Of a stretch of 64,000 nt of DNA, positions 8,223-17,937 are shown piece by piece. The notes under the pieces are model-generated. The model did not search any database and was not told the DNA's origin. It was given only the letters and a program-made list of their open reading frames with translations. The stretch's first letter is position 1. Each line of letters starts with the position of its first letter. Both the position numbers and the translations under genes were made by a program. The stretch is from Flexivirga aerilata (GTDB lineage Bacteria > Actinomycetota > Actinomycetes > Actinomycetales > Dermatophilaceae). Location: assembly GCF_013002715.1 (NCBI RefSeq), contig NZ_JABENB010000003.1:248001-312000 (forward strand). Reading direction: 5' to 3'.

Positions 8223-9548
8223 GTGAGTCACGCCCCGGCAACCGACCGGCCGTCGATGTTCAAGCAGCCCAAGGCGGTGTATGCCGTCGCCTTCGCCTGC
8301 GTGGTGTCCTTCATGGGCATCGGTCTGGTCGACCCGATCCTCCCGGCGATCTCCGAGCAACTGGACGCGACGCCGAGCCAGGTGACGCTGCTGTTCACCA
8401 GCTACCTGGTGGTCACCGCGGTCGCCATGCTGATCACGAACGCGGTGTCCAGCCGGATCGGCGCGAAGAAGACCCTGATCGCAGGCCTCGCGCTGATCGT
8501 GGTCTTTGCGGCGCTCGCCGGCTCGGCGGGGTCGATCGACGGCATCGTGGGCTTCCGGGCCGGCTGGGGGCTCGGCAACGCGCTGTTCATCGCCACCTCG
8601 CTGGCGGTGATCGTGGCGTCGGCCTCCGGCGGCTTCGCCGGCGCGATCATCCTCTACGAGACCGCGCTCGGGGTCGGTATCGCCGTCGGCCCGCTGCTCG
8701 GCGGTCTGCTCGGCGAAATCTCCTGGCGCGGCCCGTTTTTCGGTGTCTCGGTGCTCATGCTCATCGCCCTTGTGGCGACGGTGCTCTTCCTGCCCGCCAC
8801 TCCCAGGCCCGATCACCACACGTCGGTGCTGGCACCGATCAAGGCGCTGCGCCACCGCGGCCTGCTGATCATGGGCCTGGCCGCGCTGTTCTACAACTGG
8901 GCGTTCTTCACCATGCTCGGTTACGCGCCCTTCCCGATGAAGCTGTCGGCGATCCAGCTCGGGCTGGTCTTCTTCGGCTGGGGGATCCTGGTCGCGATCT
9001 TCGCCGTCTTCGGCGCGCCCGCCCTGCAGCGGCGCTTCGGCACCGCCCCGACCCTGTATGCCGCGCTCGGTCTCTTCGCGATCGACCTCGCGGTGATCGC
9101 AGCCTGGCCGACCAACCGCACGGTCCTCATCTGCGCGGTGATCGCCGCCGGCATCATGATCGGCATCAACAACACGCTCACCACCCAGGCCGTCATGGTG
9201 ATCTCCCCGGTGGAGCGTCCGGTCGCCTCGGCCGCCTACGGCTTCGTGCGATTCATCGGCGGCGGTCTCGCGCCGTTCGCGGCGGGCAAGCTGGTGGAGC
9301 ACTTCAACCTGCACGTGCCGTTCGCGATCGCGGCGGGCTCGGCGGTCCTCGCGGCGCTGCTGCTGAGCACGGCACACCGCACCCTGGCCGACGCCGACCG
9401 CGGGCTCGACGAGGACGGCGAGAAGGTCGCCGGTGCCGACGCCCCCGCGCAGATCGCCGGCGAGGTCGCTGACGAATTCGGCGGCGCCGCAGGCGCTTTG
9501 GACGACTACGAGCGCGAGCAGGAGCGCGACGACGACCTCGTCCGCTGA
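8223..9548 (+). CDS. MFS transporter (drug-efflux type, DHA1-like)
   Basis: A 441-residue major facilitator with about 12 hydrophobic segments. Motifs seen: SFMGIGLVDPILPAISEQL in TM1, and ETALGVGIAVGPLLGGLLG in TM5 (the antiporter motif C pattern GxxxGPxxGG). These place it with proton-driven drug exporters in the cytoplasmic membrane. The C-terminal ~50 residues are acidic and hydrophilic (DADRGLDEDGEK... EREQERDDDLVR), likely a cytoplasmic tail. The GTG at 8223 has AGGAG (8213-8217) before it. A palindrome at 8140-8169 may carry its control. Confidence 0.88.
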   Translation: MSHAPATDRPSMFKQPKAVYAVAFACVVSFMGIGLVDPILPAISEQLDATPSQVTLLFTSYLVVTAVAMLITNAVSSRIGAKKTLIAGLALIVVFAALAGSAGSIDGIVGFRAGWGLGNALFIATSLAVIVASASGGFAGAIILYETALGVGIAVGPLLGGLLGEISWRGPFFGVSVLMLIALVATVLFLPATPRPDHHTSVLAPIKALRHRGLLIMGLAALFYNWAFFTMLGYAPFPMKLSAIQLGLVFFGWGILVAIFAVFGAPALQRRFGTAPTLYAALGLFAIDLAVIAAWPTNRTVLICAVIAAGIMIGINNTLTTQAVMVISPVERPVASAAYGFVRFIGGGLAPFAAGKLVEHFNLHVPFAIAAGSAVLAALLLSTAHRTLADADRGLDEDGEKVAGADAPAQIAGEVADEFGGAAGALDDYEREQERDDDLVR

Positions 9549-9610
9549 CCGTGCGACCCGATTGGCCGCAAAGCCCGCGACGGAAATGATCAACGTGAGA
9601 CAGTGAGCCT

Positions 9611-10945
9611 ATGGGGATCTCTTTCACACCGTTGACCGAGCAGGACGTCGAGCTTCTCCGCAAGGAGTTCGACGCCCGGCCGGCCAACCGGCTGTTCCAG
9701 AACGCGGTGACCAAGACCACGATTACGGACCTGGCCCTCGATCGGCAGATCGTGACCGGGATCGACACCTCGATGTCGCATCGACTCGACACGTGGCAGG
9801 TCACCAACCAGCAAAAGAGCGGCCGCTGTTGGATGTTCGCCGGCCTCAACCTGCTGCGTGCCGGGGCGATGGAGCGCCTCGGGCGCAAGGACTTCGAGCT
9901 CTCCCAGAACCACACGTTGTTCTGGGACAAGCTCGAGCGCTGCAACTACTTCCTGGAGTCGGTTGCCCAGCTGGCCGATCGTGGCGTGGACGACCGCACC
10001 CTCGCCTACGTCCTCGACGACGTGATGAGCGACGGCGGCCAGTGGAACATGTTCGCCGCGCTCGTGCGCAAGCACGGCGTCGTGCCGCAGACGGTGATGC
10101 CGGAGACCGAATCGTCTTCCCACACGGCGCCGATGAACAAGAGCCTCCGTCGGCTGCTGCGACAGGCCGCTCGCGACCTGCGCGCGGCAAAGGGCCCCGA
10201 GGCCGCCGCCGAGGTGCGGTCGCGAGCGCTCGCCACGGCATACCGCATGCTGGCGATCCACCTCGGCACGCCGCCGACCGACTTCGAGTGGCAGTGGACC
10301 GACGACGACGGTGACTTCCATCGCGACGGCCGTATGACGCCCCAGGACTTCCGCGACCGCTACCTGACCGTGAACGTCGACGACTACGTCTGCCTGGTCG
10401 ACGACCCCCGGGAGAGCAGCCCGCGCGGGCGCACCTTCACCGTCGACCAGCTCGGCAACGTCGTCGGCGGTGAGCCGGTGCGCTATCTCAACGTCGACGC
10501 CGACGTGCTGAAAACTGTTGCAGCACAGGCTATTCGGGATGGCGAGCCGGTGTGGTTCGGCTGCGACGTCGGGCAGATGGAGGAGCGGCAGCTCGGCATC
10601 TGGGACGCGCATCTCTATGACCTCGAGGGCATCTACGACACCCGCTTCGAGCTCGACAAGGCCGACCGGCTCGACTACCACGAGACGCTGATGACGCACG
10701 CGATGCTCTTCACCGGTGTCGACCTCGTCGACGACACCCCACGCAAGTGGCGGGTCGAGAACTCCTGGGGTGACGACAAGGGCGACAAGGGCTTCTTCAC
10801 GATGAACGACTCGTGGTTCGGCGAGTACGTCTTCGAGATCGCCGCGCGCCGTGATCGCCTGCCGCAGGAGCTGCAGGCGGCGCTCGACCAGGAGCCGATC
10901 GTGCTGCCCGCCTGGGACCCGATGGGTTCGCTCGCGCAGGGCTGA
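9611..10945 (+). CDS. pepC: Aminopeptidase C / bleomycin hydrolase family (C1B peptidase)
   Basis: A 444-residue papain-fold aminopeptidase. The catalytic triad is visible: QKSGRCWMFA gives Q68 and C73, MTHAMLF gives H363, and RVENSWGDDKG gives N384. The long arm/hook insertions and total length are as in PepC/bleomycin hydrolase, which form cytoplasmic hexamers that trim N-terminal residues and inactivate bleomycin. The ATG at 9611 follows GTGAGACAGTGAG, a weak ribosome site. Monocistronic by appearance; next gene 85 bp away. Confidence 0.93.
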   Translation: MGISFTPLTEQDVELLRKEFDARPANRLFQNAVTKTTITDLALDRQIVTGIDTSMSHRLDTWQVTNQQKSGRCWMFAGLNLLRAGAMERLGRKDFELSQNHTLFWDKLERCNYFLESVAQLADRGVDDRTLAYVLDDVMSDGGQWNMFAALVRKHGVVPQTVMPETESSSHTAPMNKSLRRLLRQAARDLRAAKGPEAAAEVRSRALATAYRMLAIHLGTPPTDFEWQWTDDDGDFHRDGRMTPQDFRDRYLTVNVDDYVCLVDDPRESSPRGRTFTVDQLGNVVGGEPVRYLNVDADVLKTVAAQAIRDGEPVWFGCDVGQMEERQLGIWDAHLYDLEGIYDTRFELDKADRLDYHETLMTHAMLFTGVDLVDDTPRKWRVENSWGDDKGDKGFFTMNDSWFGEYVFEIAARRDRLPQELQAALDQEPIVLPAWDPMGSLAQG

Positions 10946-10992
10946 CTCCCGCGACGTCGCACGCACCCGCGGCGCACTGCTATTCTCCGTTG

Positions 10993-11008
10993 TCGGGAAT
11001 GGTTTTCA
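10993..11008. promoter_or_regulatory. Possible Zur-like operator
   Basis: On the reverse strand this reads TGAAAACCATTCCCGA, sharing about ten of fifteen positions with the actinobacterial Zur pattern TGAAAATCATTTTCA. It lies 23 bp before the start of the zinc-type ABC operon, a fitting place, but only one half-site is good. Confidence 0.3.
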
Positions 11009-11030
11009 ATATCGACCAGGCGGGTGTGGA

Positions 11031-11948
11031 GTGAAGATTCGGGTGCTGGCGGCGGCAGTGTGTATGTCGGTCGTCATCGGGCTGACCGGTTGCGGGGCCA
11101 GCGGGGGCGGCGCCGCCGGTGCGGGCGGCGGCGGCGACACGATCGACGTGGTCGCCAGCACCAATGTCTACGGCAGCGTGGCGCAGCAGGTCGGCGGCGA
11201 CCGGGTGCGCGTGACCTCGATCCTGAGCGACCCCAACGTCGATCCGCACGGTTACGACTCGAGCGCCAAGACGGCCGTCGACGTGGCCAAGGCGAAGCTG
11301 GTCGTGGACAACGGTCTCGGCTACGACGACTTCATGCAGGATCTGCTGAAGGGCGCACCCGGAGGCGATCGGTCGGTCGTTACCGCGGCCACGGTCCTCG
11401 GGGTCACGGGCAAGGACGCCAACCCGCACCTTTGGTATGACACCGCGCAGATGCCGAAGGTCGCGAACGCGATCCGGGACGCGTTGAGCAAGATCGACCC
11501 GAAGCACAGCAGCGACTACGCCGCCGGTGCGAAAGCCTTTGCGCAGGGCATGAAGCCGGTCGACGACACTGTCCGGACCATGCGCGACGAATTCGCCGGG
11601 ACCAAGGTCGCCTACACCGAACGGGTCGCCGGCTACCTGATCGACGAGGCGGGGCTGAAGCTCGGCATCCCGGCAGGTTTCACGACCGCGGTCGAGGAGG
11701 GCGACGACCCGAGCCCGGCGGACACCGTCGCCTTCGACAAGGCGTTGACCACCCGCACGGTCAAGGCGCTGCTCTACAACGGGCAGGTCACCGACAAGCA
11801 GACCGACCAGTTGCGGTCGCTGGCGACCAAGAGTGGCGTGCCCGTGGTGGCGGTGACCGAGACGATGCCCACCGACGCACGGGACTATCAGTCGTGGCAG
11901 TTGGGGCAGGCGAAGGCCCTGCTCGCCGCCCTGAAGGGATCGAAATGA
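11031..11948 (+). CDS. Zinc/manganese ABC transporter substrate-binding lipoprotein
   Basis: A 305-residue cluster A-I (ZnuA/TroA-like) metal-binding protein. The signal peptide MKIRVLAAAVCMSVVIGLTGC ends in a lipobox with the cysteine at 21, so it is membrane-anchored. After a Gly/Ala/Ser-rich linker come the metal ligands expected of the family: PNVDPHGYDS (His), DANPHLWYD (His), the conserved Glu in YTERVAGYL, and a late Asp. The histidine-rich loop typical of many ZnuA proteins is missing. The GTG at 11031 is the start; earlier in-frame codons belong to the pepC region. Its stop overlaps the ATPase ATG (ATGA). Confidence 0.87.
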   Translation: MKIRVLAAAVCMSVVIGLTGCGASGGGAAGAGGGGDTIDVVASTNVYGSVAQQVGGDRVRVTSILSDPNVDPHGYDSSAKTAVDVAKAKLVVDNGLGYDDFMQDLLKGAPGGDRSVVTAATVLGVTGKDANPHLWYDTAQMPKVANAIRDALSKIDPKHSSDYAAGAKAFAQGMKPVDDTVRTMRDEFAGTKVAYTERVAGYLIDEAGLKLGIPAGFTTAVEEGDDPSPADTVAFDKALTTRTVKALLYNGQVTDKQTDQLRSLATKSGVPVVAVTETMPTDARDYQSWQLGQAKALLAALKGSK

Positions 11949-12769
11949 CGAAAACGCCTGGTGCGCCACTGGTTTCGTTTCAGGATGCCGGTCTGACGGT
12001 CGGGGGCCGGCGGCTGTGGTCGCACCTCGACCTCGACGTCATGCCGGGCGAGTTCGTCGCCATCCTCGGACCCAACGGCGCCGGCAAGACGTCGATGCTG
12101 CGCGCCGCGCTCGGTCTCGAGCCGCTGAGCGAGGGCAGGCTGACCGTCGGCGGGTCGGTGCCGCGCCGGGGGAGCGCCGCCGTCGGCTACGTCCCGCAGC
12201 AGAAGATCTTCGATCGCGACCTGGCGCTGCGCGGACGCGACCTGGTAATGCTCGGCGGCGACGGCCACCGCTTCGGCTGGCCGGTGCCGAGCCGGCAGGT
12301 GCGCGACTCCGCCCAACGGATGATCGAGGCGGTGGGAGCTGCGTCATACGCCGACGCACCGGTCGGCCGGCTCTCCGGCGGCGAGCAGCAGCGGTTGCGC
12401 ATCGCGCAGGCGCTGATGAGCGACCCGCAGGTGCTGCTGTGCGACGAGCCGCTCACCTCACTCGACCTCAGCCACCAGGAGGGCGTCCTCGACCTGCTCG
12501 ACCGGCGCCGCCGCGACTCGCACTCGGCGGTGATGATGGTGACCCACGAGGTCAACCCGGTGCTGCCGTTCGTCGACCGCATCGTCTATCTGGTCGCCGG
12601 CAACTGGGCCGTCGGCACCCCCGACGAGATCCTCACCAGCGAACGCCTCACCGCGCTCTACGGCACCCCGATCGACGTGCTGCACGTGCGCGGCCGGGTC
12701 ATCGTCGTCGGCGCCGGTGAGACCCCGGACGCCTCCCATCACTGTGGCCCCGTCGAGGTCACCGCATGA
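11945..12769 (+). CDS. Metal ABC transporter ATP-binding protein
   Basis: A 274-residue ABC ATPase. Walker A is GPNGAGKTS, the signature is LSGGEQQRLR, Walker B is VLLCDEP, and the switch His is in MVTHEV. It powers the importer formed with the lipoprotein before it and the permease after it. The C-terminal extension carries VGAGETPDASHHCGP, whose HHC may bind metal (inference). The ATG overlaps the preceding stop by 4 nt. Zinc versus manganese specificity cannot be settled from sequence. Confidence 0.88.
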   Translation: MTKTPGAPLVSFQDAGLTVGGRRLWSHLDLDVMPGEFVAILGPNGAGKTSMLRAALGLEPLSEGRLTVGGSVPRRGSAAVGYVPQQKIFDRDLALRGRDLVMLGGDGHRFGWPVPSRQVRDSAQRMIEAVGAASYADAPVGRLSGGEQQRLRIAQALMSDPQVLLCDEPLTSLDLSHQEGVLDLLDRRRRDSHSAVMMVTHEVNPVLPFVDRIVYLVAGNWAVGTPDEILTSERLTALYGTPIDVLHVRGRVIVVGAGETPDASHHCGPVEVTA

Positions 12770-12812
12770 GCACCCCCGCTTCGCTCCGCCGGATACTTCG
12801 CGAGGACCCCGC

Positions 12813-13667
12813 ATGAGCAACCTGTGGACCTACCTGCAATACCCGTTCGCCCAGCACGCGCTGATCGCGGCGACGCTGATCGCCATCACGAGCGGACTGA
12901 TCGCGCCGTTCGTGGCGATGCGGGACATGGCGTTCGCCGTGCACGGCACCGCGGAGCTGGCCTTCCCGACCGCGGTTGCCGGACTGCTCATCGCCGGCGA
13001 CGCGGTCGGTGGTGCACTCACCGGGTCGGTGGTGGTCGCAGTGGCGATCTGGTGGCTGGGCAGGCAACGCAGCGAACGCAATACGGCGATCGGTGTGCTG
13101 CTCGCGTTCGGGCTGGGGCTCGGTGCCTTCCTGCTGAGCTTCTACCACGGCTTCGCGTCGGCGGCGACCAACATCCTCTTCGGGTCGATCGTCTCGGTGA
13201 GCACCAAGGACGTCGCCCTGCTGGGGGTGATCGCGGTGATCGTCGTGGCCGTGATGGTCTTCATCTACCGGCCGTTGCTCTTCGCATCGGTCGACCCCGA
13301 TGTCGCCGCGGCGCGCGGCGTGCCGGTCGGCCCACTCGGCCTGGTGTTCCTGCTCGTGCTCGCGGTGACGGTCACCGAGGCGGCCCAGATCGTCGGCACG
13401 CTGCTGGTGCTGAGCCTGACGATCACCCCCGCCGCGGCGGCCCGGCGCTGGTCGGCCAACCCGCTGGTGGTGAGCGCCCTCGCGATCGTCTTCGCGCTGA
13501 TCGCCGCGGACCGGGGCTTCCTGCTGAGCCTGGTCTTCATCGACGCCGACGTGAAGGCGAGCGTGATGATCAGCTTCCTCAGCTTCGCGATCTACCTGAT
13601 CTCGCTCGCGGCTGCGCGGTGGCGCGACCCGCGAGCCGCGGCGGCGAAGCCGGTCGCCGTCACTTGA
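12813..13667 (+). CDS. Metal ABC transporter permease (ZnuB/ABC-3 family)
   Basis: A 284-residue ABC-3 permease with about eight hydrophobic spans. MRDMAFAVHGTAELAF is the conserved cytoplasmic/TM segment of the family, and VGTLLVLSLTITPAAAARRW is the coupling region. It forms the membrane channel of the importer encoded by the two preceding genes; the 43-bp gap contains a second GCATGAGCA in addition to the one at the true start. Its last bases overlap the convergent sugar permease gene by 8 bp. Confidence 0.88.
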   Translation: MSNLWTYLQYPFAQHALIAATLIAITSGLIAPFVAMRDMAFAVHGTAELAFPTAVAGLLIAGDAVGGALTGSVVVAVAIWWLGRQRSERNTAIGVLLAFGLGLGAFLLSFYHGFASAATNILFGSIVSVSTKDVALLGVIAVIVVAVMVFIYRPLLFASVDPDVAAARGVPVGPLGLVFLLVLAVTVTEAAQIVGTLLVLSLTITPAAAARRWSANPLVVSALAIVFALIAADRGFLLSLVFIDADVKASVMISFLSFAIYLISLAAARWRDPRAAAAKPVAVT

Positions 13668-14511
13668 TGCCCGTGCGCGCCACACCCTGCACGATGTGCC
13701 GCTGAAAGAGTAGAAACACTACGAAGAGCGGGAGCGCACCGAGCACTGCGGTGGCCATCAGTTGTGCGTAGAGGATGCCGAAACCGCTACTCACAGCTGA
13801 CATTCCGACCGGGATCGTCATCTGTTTGACGTTGCTGAGCACGAGAAGCGGCCACAGGAAGTTGTTCCAACTGGCAACGAAGGTGAAGATCGACACCGCG
13901 GAGATCGCCGGCCGGCACAACGGGAGGCAGACTCGCCAGTAGATGCCGAACCAGGACGCGCCGTCGATGCGGGCCGCCTCGATCAGTTCGCGTGGCAGGC
14001 CAGAGAAGAACGACTCGAAGATGAAGACTGCGATCGGCGCGGCTGCCGCCGGCAGCACCATCGCCCAATAGGTGTTCAGCAAATGCATCGACTGGACGAT
14101 CTGGTAGAGCGGCAGGGCGAGGATCTGCCCGGGGATCAGCAGCCCGGCCAGCACGAACGCGAACACCCCGCCACGGCCGGCGAACCGTGTCTGGGCCAGG
14201 GCGAAGCCGATCATGGAGCTGACGGCGACGGTGAGCACGACCGTCAGAGTGGCGATGATGAAGCTGTTGATGTACCAGGTGAGGATCGGGGTGCCGTCGA
14301 TCACCTTGTGGTAGGCGTCGAAGGAGAAATGGTCACTCCACCAACTGGTCGGGTGCGCCGCGATCTCTCCCTCCGGCTTCAGCGAGGTGTCGACCGCGAA
14401 GAGCAACGGCACCACCCAAATCACCGCGAAGACCGTGAGGACGAGTCCGGAGAAGATCTTGAAGACCCGCGAACGGCCGTTGTAGTCCAGCGCATTCGTC
14501 TCAGTGCTCAC
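13660..14511 (-). CDS. Carbohydrate ABC transporter permease (MalG-like, CUT1)
   Basis: A 283-residue inner-membrane permease with six predicted spans. The EAA loop is ELIEAARIDGASWFGIYWRVCLPLCRPA, the docking site for the ATPase. It pairs with the MalF-like subunit upstream; the GTG start at 14511 overlaps the MalF-like stop (GTGA), and the lipoprotein lies next in the same operon. No ATPase is encoded here. CUT1 systems in actinobacteria often share one MsiK-type ATPase encoded elsewhere (known), which probably applies. Confidence 0.9.
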   Translation of the reverse strand: MSTETNALDYNGRSRVFKIFSGLVLTVFAVIWVVPLLFAVDTSLKPEGEIAAHPTSWWSDHFSFDAYHKVIDGTPILTWYINSFIIATLTVVLTVAVSSMIGFALAQTRFAGRGGVFAFVLAGLLIPGQILALPLYQIVQSMHLLNTYWAMVLPAAAAPIAVFIFESFFSGLPRELIEAARIDGASWFGIYWRVCLPLCRPAISAVSIFTFVASWNNFLWPLLVLSNVKQMTIPVGMSAVSSGFGILYAQLMATAVLGALPLFVVFLLFQRHIVQGVARTGIK

Positions 14512-15455
14512 GCGCCGACCTCCTTGTTCGACTGGCGACGCAACAGGAACCACACCACCGAAACCACGAGGACGATCGCGAAGTAGACCATGGTGGCGGC
14601 TGCGGCATACCCGGCCCGGTAATCGGAGAAGCCGGTGTCATAGATGAACTCCATGACCGGTCGCGTCGAGGTGCCCGGGCCGCCCGCGGTCATGAGGTAC
14701 ATCTGGTTGAAGATCTGCATGCTCGCCAGGATCTGCAGCATCGTGACGAGCACGACGGTCGGGCGCAGCAGCGGCAGCACGATGCCGGTGAGCGTCCGCA
14801 AGGGGCTTGCGCCGTCGATGGCTGCTGCCTCGTAGACGTCGCGTGGCACCTCCTGCAGTCCGGCGAGGAAGAGCACGAAGTTGAAGCCGATCGTCCACCA
14901 CACGGTGAGCGCCGCAACCGACAGGAACGCCCACTTCGTCTCGCCCAACAGATTGGGTGGAGTGAGCCCGACCGTCTCGAACCAGTGTGGAATGAGACCG
15001 ATCTCGGGTGCGTACAGCCAGAGGAAGATGAGCGTCACCGAGGTCACCGGCAGCACGAACGGCGCGAAGAAGATGAACCGCACCAATGCCTTTCCGCGGT
15101 GGACGCGTTCGGCGAGTAGCGCGAGCACCAGTGCGAGAATCACCAGCGGCGGAGTGGTCAGGACCGTGAACCACACCGTATGGCCCATCGACGACCAGAA
15201 GTCCGAACTGGTGAGGATCGACCGGTAATTGTCGAAACCGACGGACTTGCCGAGACCCGGCCGCACTGTGGTGGCGTTGAAGAAGCTCATCACGATGCCG
15301 TAGACGGCGGGGCCGACGAGGAAGATCAGGTAGAGGACGAGGAACGGAATGCTGAGTAACCAACCGGCACGGTGCTCGTCGCGCGGGCCGGCTCGACGGC
15401 CCGTGACCGTCGCAGCCGAAGTGCTGACTCCATCATCGATGATCGTGGTCGCCAT
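14508..15455 (-). CDS. Carbohydrate ABC transporter permease (MalF-like, CUT1)
   Basis: A 315-residue permease of the binding-protein-dependent sugar family with about six spans. The EAA motif is VYEAAAIDGASPLRTLTGIVLPLLRP. TSTRPVMEFIYDTGFSDYRAGYAAA is the usual late periplasmic/TM segment in MalF/UgpA-type proteins. Translationally coupled to the MalG-like gene after it. It follows the binding-protein gene by 9 bp, so all three are one operon controlled from the divergent promoter at 16.85 kb. Confidence 0.9.
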   Translation of the reverse strand: MATTIIDDGVSTSAATVTGRRAGPRDEHRAGWLLSIPFLVLYLIFLVGPAVYGIVMSFFNATTVRPGLGKSVGFDNYRSILTSSDFWSSMGHTVWFTVLTTPPLVILALVLALLAERVHRGKALVRFIFFAPFVLPVTSVTLIFLWLYAPEIGLIPHWFETVGLTPPNLLGETKWAFLSVAALTVWWTIGFNFVLFLAGLQEVPRDVYEAAAIDGASPLRTLTGIVLPLLRPTVVLVTMLQILASMQIFNQMYLMTAGGPGTSTRPVMEFIYDTGFSDYRAGYAAAATMVYFAIVLVVSVVWFLLRRQSNKEVGA

Positions 15456-15464
15456 TGCGGGCTC

Positions 15465-16817
15465 CTATCCCACCGGCGGTATGGCGGATGCGTACGGCTG
15501 CAGGCCGGAACGCATCGCGCGGACCGCACCCGCGGGGCTCTGGGAAGTGGTCTGCGAGGTCGCGACGGCAGCGCCGACGATGTTCTCGAACTGGCTACCC
15601 GCGCCGGAGTACCAGCCCGGCGGGTCGTACTCCGCCGCGGTGGCCGCAGCCACGTAATTGGCCTGCGGGCGCAGCTTTTCGAAGTCGGCGGAATCCCGGA
15701 CCGGAAGCCAGGCAGGTATGTGACCCCCCTCCGCCCAGATCGCGCTCGAGTCGAGCAGCGACTTGATGAACTCCATTGCGATTGCGCGACGCTCTGGGTT
15801 CATCGCGCTGTTGCGCGGTATGACGAGCGCATGACTGTCGGCGAAGGCGACGAGTTTCGGGCCGAAGACGTGCGGGACCGGGACAACGTCGAACTTCACC
15901 GGGGTGTCGCGATAGGTCGGTATCTGCCATTCGCCGTCGAAGAGGAACCCGGCCTTCCCGGTGGAGAAAAGTGACGTCGTGCCGCCGGCATCGACGGACT
16001 TCGGCAGCAGGCCGCTGCGGGTAAGGCTCTGCATGAAGGTCAGCGCCTTGACAGCCTTGTCGTCGTCAAGGGTGATGCGAGTGCCGGAGTCGGCCAGCAC
16101 GGTGCCGCCCAATTGGTAGTAGAACGTCGCGAAGAAGCGCCAGTTGGTGGATGGGTCGTTGGTAACGGTCGTGACGCCGCCGTACTGCCCGGTCACGCGC
16201 TGCGCCGCCCTGAGGGCCGCAGTGAGTTCCTGCGGCCCGTTGAGCGGCTTGAGTTTGCCTGATGCATCGAGCAATCCGGCCTTGCGGCATACCTCGACGT
16301 TGTAGAACATCACGAACGGGTGAGTGTCGAGTGGCACGGCGTGCACCGCACCGTCGATGGTCGCCTTCCGCAGAGCCGCAGGCGTGAACTTGTCGCTGGG
16401 CAGGCCCGCGGCGGAGAGCTCGTCGGTGGGCATTGCGCTGAGTAACCCGGCCTTGGTGAGGGTGTCCAACCGCGAGAGGTGAACGACGGCAACGTCGGGT
16501 GGCGCGCCGCCGGACGTCGCCAAGGAGAGTTTCGTGTAGTAGGGCGTGCCCCACGTGAGCACGGTTGCGTCGACCTGGACGTCTCGATGTGCCCGGCGAT
16601 ACGCCGTCTCCATCTTCACCATGTTGTCGCCGTCGCCGCCGGTGAAGAGGTTCCAGTAGGTGAGGTTGTGCGTCGGAGGCGCTGCTCCGAAGAGCCCCGT
16701 GGCTACTGGAGATCCGCACCCGGCAAGGAGAGCGGCGACCGAGCCCGCTCCTGCTCCGAGCACGGCCCGCCGGCTGACGGATGCAGCAATCGACCGATCT
16801 TCCGAACCTTCGGGCAT
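15465..16817 (-). CDS. Extracellular sugar-binding lipoprotein (ABC transporter, CUT1)
   Basis: A 450-residue family-1 solute-binding protein. The N-terminus has a twin-arginine motif (SVSRRAVLG) followed by a hydrophobic core and the lipobox LLAGC, so it may be Tat-exported and lipid-anchored. NLFTGGDGDNMVKMETAYRRAH and GKAGFLFDGEWQIP are typical of the sugar-binding group. The ATG at 16817 is preceded by GAGGAGG; the frame extends upstream but without homology. It heads the three-gene import operon, and the LacI operator lies in its promoter region. Confidence 0.9.
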   Translation of the reverse strand: MPEGSEDRSIAASVSRRAVLGAGAGSVAALLAGCGSPVATGLFGAAPPTHNLTYWNLFTGGDGDNMVKMETAYRRAHRDVQVDATVLTWGTPYYTKLSLATSGGAPPDVAVVHLSRLDTLTKAGLLSAMPTDELSAAGLPSDKFTPAALRKATIDGAVHAVPLDTHPFVMFYNVEVCRKAGLLDASGKLKPLNGPQELTAALRAAQRVTGQYGGVTTVTNDPSTNWRFFATFYYQLGGTVLADSGTRITLDDDKAVKALTFMQSLTRSGLLPKSVDAGGTTSLFSTGKAGFLFDGEWQIPTYRDTPVKFDVVPVPHVFGPKLVAFADSHALVIPRNSAMNPERRAIAMEFIKSLLDSSAIWAEGGHIPAWLPVRDSADFEKLRPQANYVAAATAAEYDPPGWYSGAGSQFENIVGAAVATSQTTSQSPAGAVRAMRSGLQPYASAIPPVG

Positions 16818-16846
16818 GGCACCTCCTCGTGCGCTGATCCGGATCC

Positions 16847-16872
16847 TTGCATCGTTGCATGCAACGTTGCAA
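16847..16872. promoter_or_regulatory. LacI-type palindromic operator between the SBP gene and lacI
   Basis: A 26-bp almost perfect palindrome centred on GTTGCATGCAAC; the two 13-base arms differ at one position. It is followed directly by AAGCGTTT, giving an overlapping second half-site of the LacI class (core AACG..GC). It overlaps the -35 region of the lacI gene and lies 30 bp upstream of the binding-protein ATG, so one regulator could control both directions. Confidence 0.8.
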
Positions 16873-16894
16873 GCGTTTCTGATACTTTCACCGC

Positions 16895-17937
16895 GTGACA
16901 GCGACACTGCGTGATGTGGCAACCCGGGCCGGAGTGTCCGTGCGCACGGTCTCCAACGTTGTCAACGACTTTCCGCAAGTGTCGGCCGCGACTCGTGCGA
17001 CCGTGCAGGCTGCAATCGACGAACTCGGCTACCGCCCGAATCTTGTTGCGCGACGGCTCCGGACCGGACGGACTGGCATTGTCGGGCTGCTCATCCCACG
17101 CCTCGGCGAGCATTACTTCGCCGAACTGGCCGACGCCGTCGTCACCGCCGCACGGCAACGCGATCGGACCTTGGTCATCGATCAGACCGACGGGCGCCGG
17201 AGCGGCGAGCTGTCGCCGCTCGATCTGGCGACGCGCGATCAGCTCTGGGACGGTGCCATCGTCAGCCCACTCAGTGTGAGCGCCGACGACCTCAAGCGTC
17301 ATTCATCGACACCTTTGGTTGTGCTCGGCGAGCATGGTGCGGGCTTCGACCTGGCGTGGGTGGGTACAGACAACATCGCAGCCGCGCGTGACGCGACCAA
17401 CTATCTGATCTCATTGGGGCGCAAGCAGATTGCGGTAGTGGGCGATCAGCGCGGTCCTGGAGGCGAGACCGGCGCGTTGCGCACGAAGGGCTACCGCGCA
17501 GCGATGCGGGACAGCGGCCTTCGGGTGCGCCGGGGCTGGGTCGTCGCTCCGAGCGGCTACGAACGCGCGGAGGGTGCCGCGGCCGCCAGGCGGCTGATGT
17601 CCGGGCCGCATCGACCCGACGCGATCTTCTGTTACAACGACGAGCTCGCCTTCGGTGTGCTCTATGCACTGCACGAGCTCGGCGTGCGGGTCCCCGATGA
17701 CGTCGCGGTGCTCGGCTGGGACAACCTGCGGGATGCACGGTTCGCCGTGCCCGCCCTGTCATCGGTGCATGTCTCGCGGGAAGCTGTCGCGACCGCCGCC
17801 CTCGATCTCTTGATCGCGCAGCTCGAGTCGGGCGCGTCCTCGCGCGAGCACATCGTGATACCGCACGAAGTCGAGGCACGGGCCAGCACGGTCGGTGCGC
17901 AATCGCAGAAGCATCCCTTGGCGAAAGGCAGCCCAGC

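Noticed and set aside
7902..9593. A 563-codon frame opposite the MFS gene at 8223
   Set aside because: Rich in H, R, D, Q and G with no domain, as expected of antisense frames in high-G+C DNA; the opposite strand has a clear transporter.
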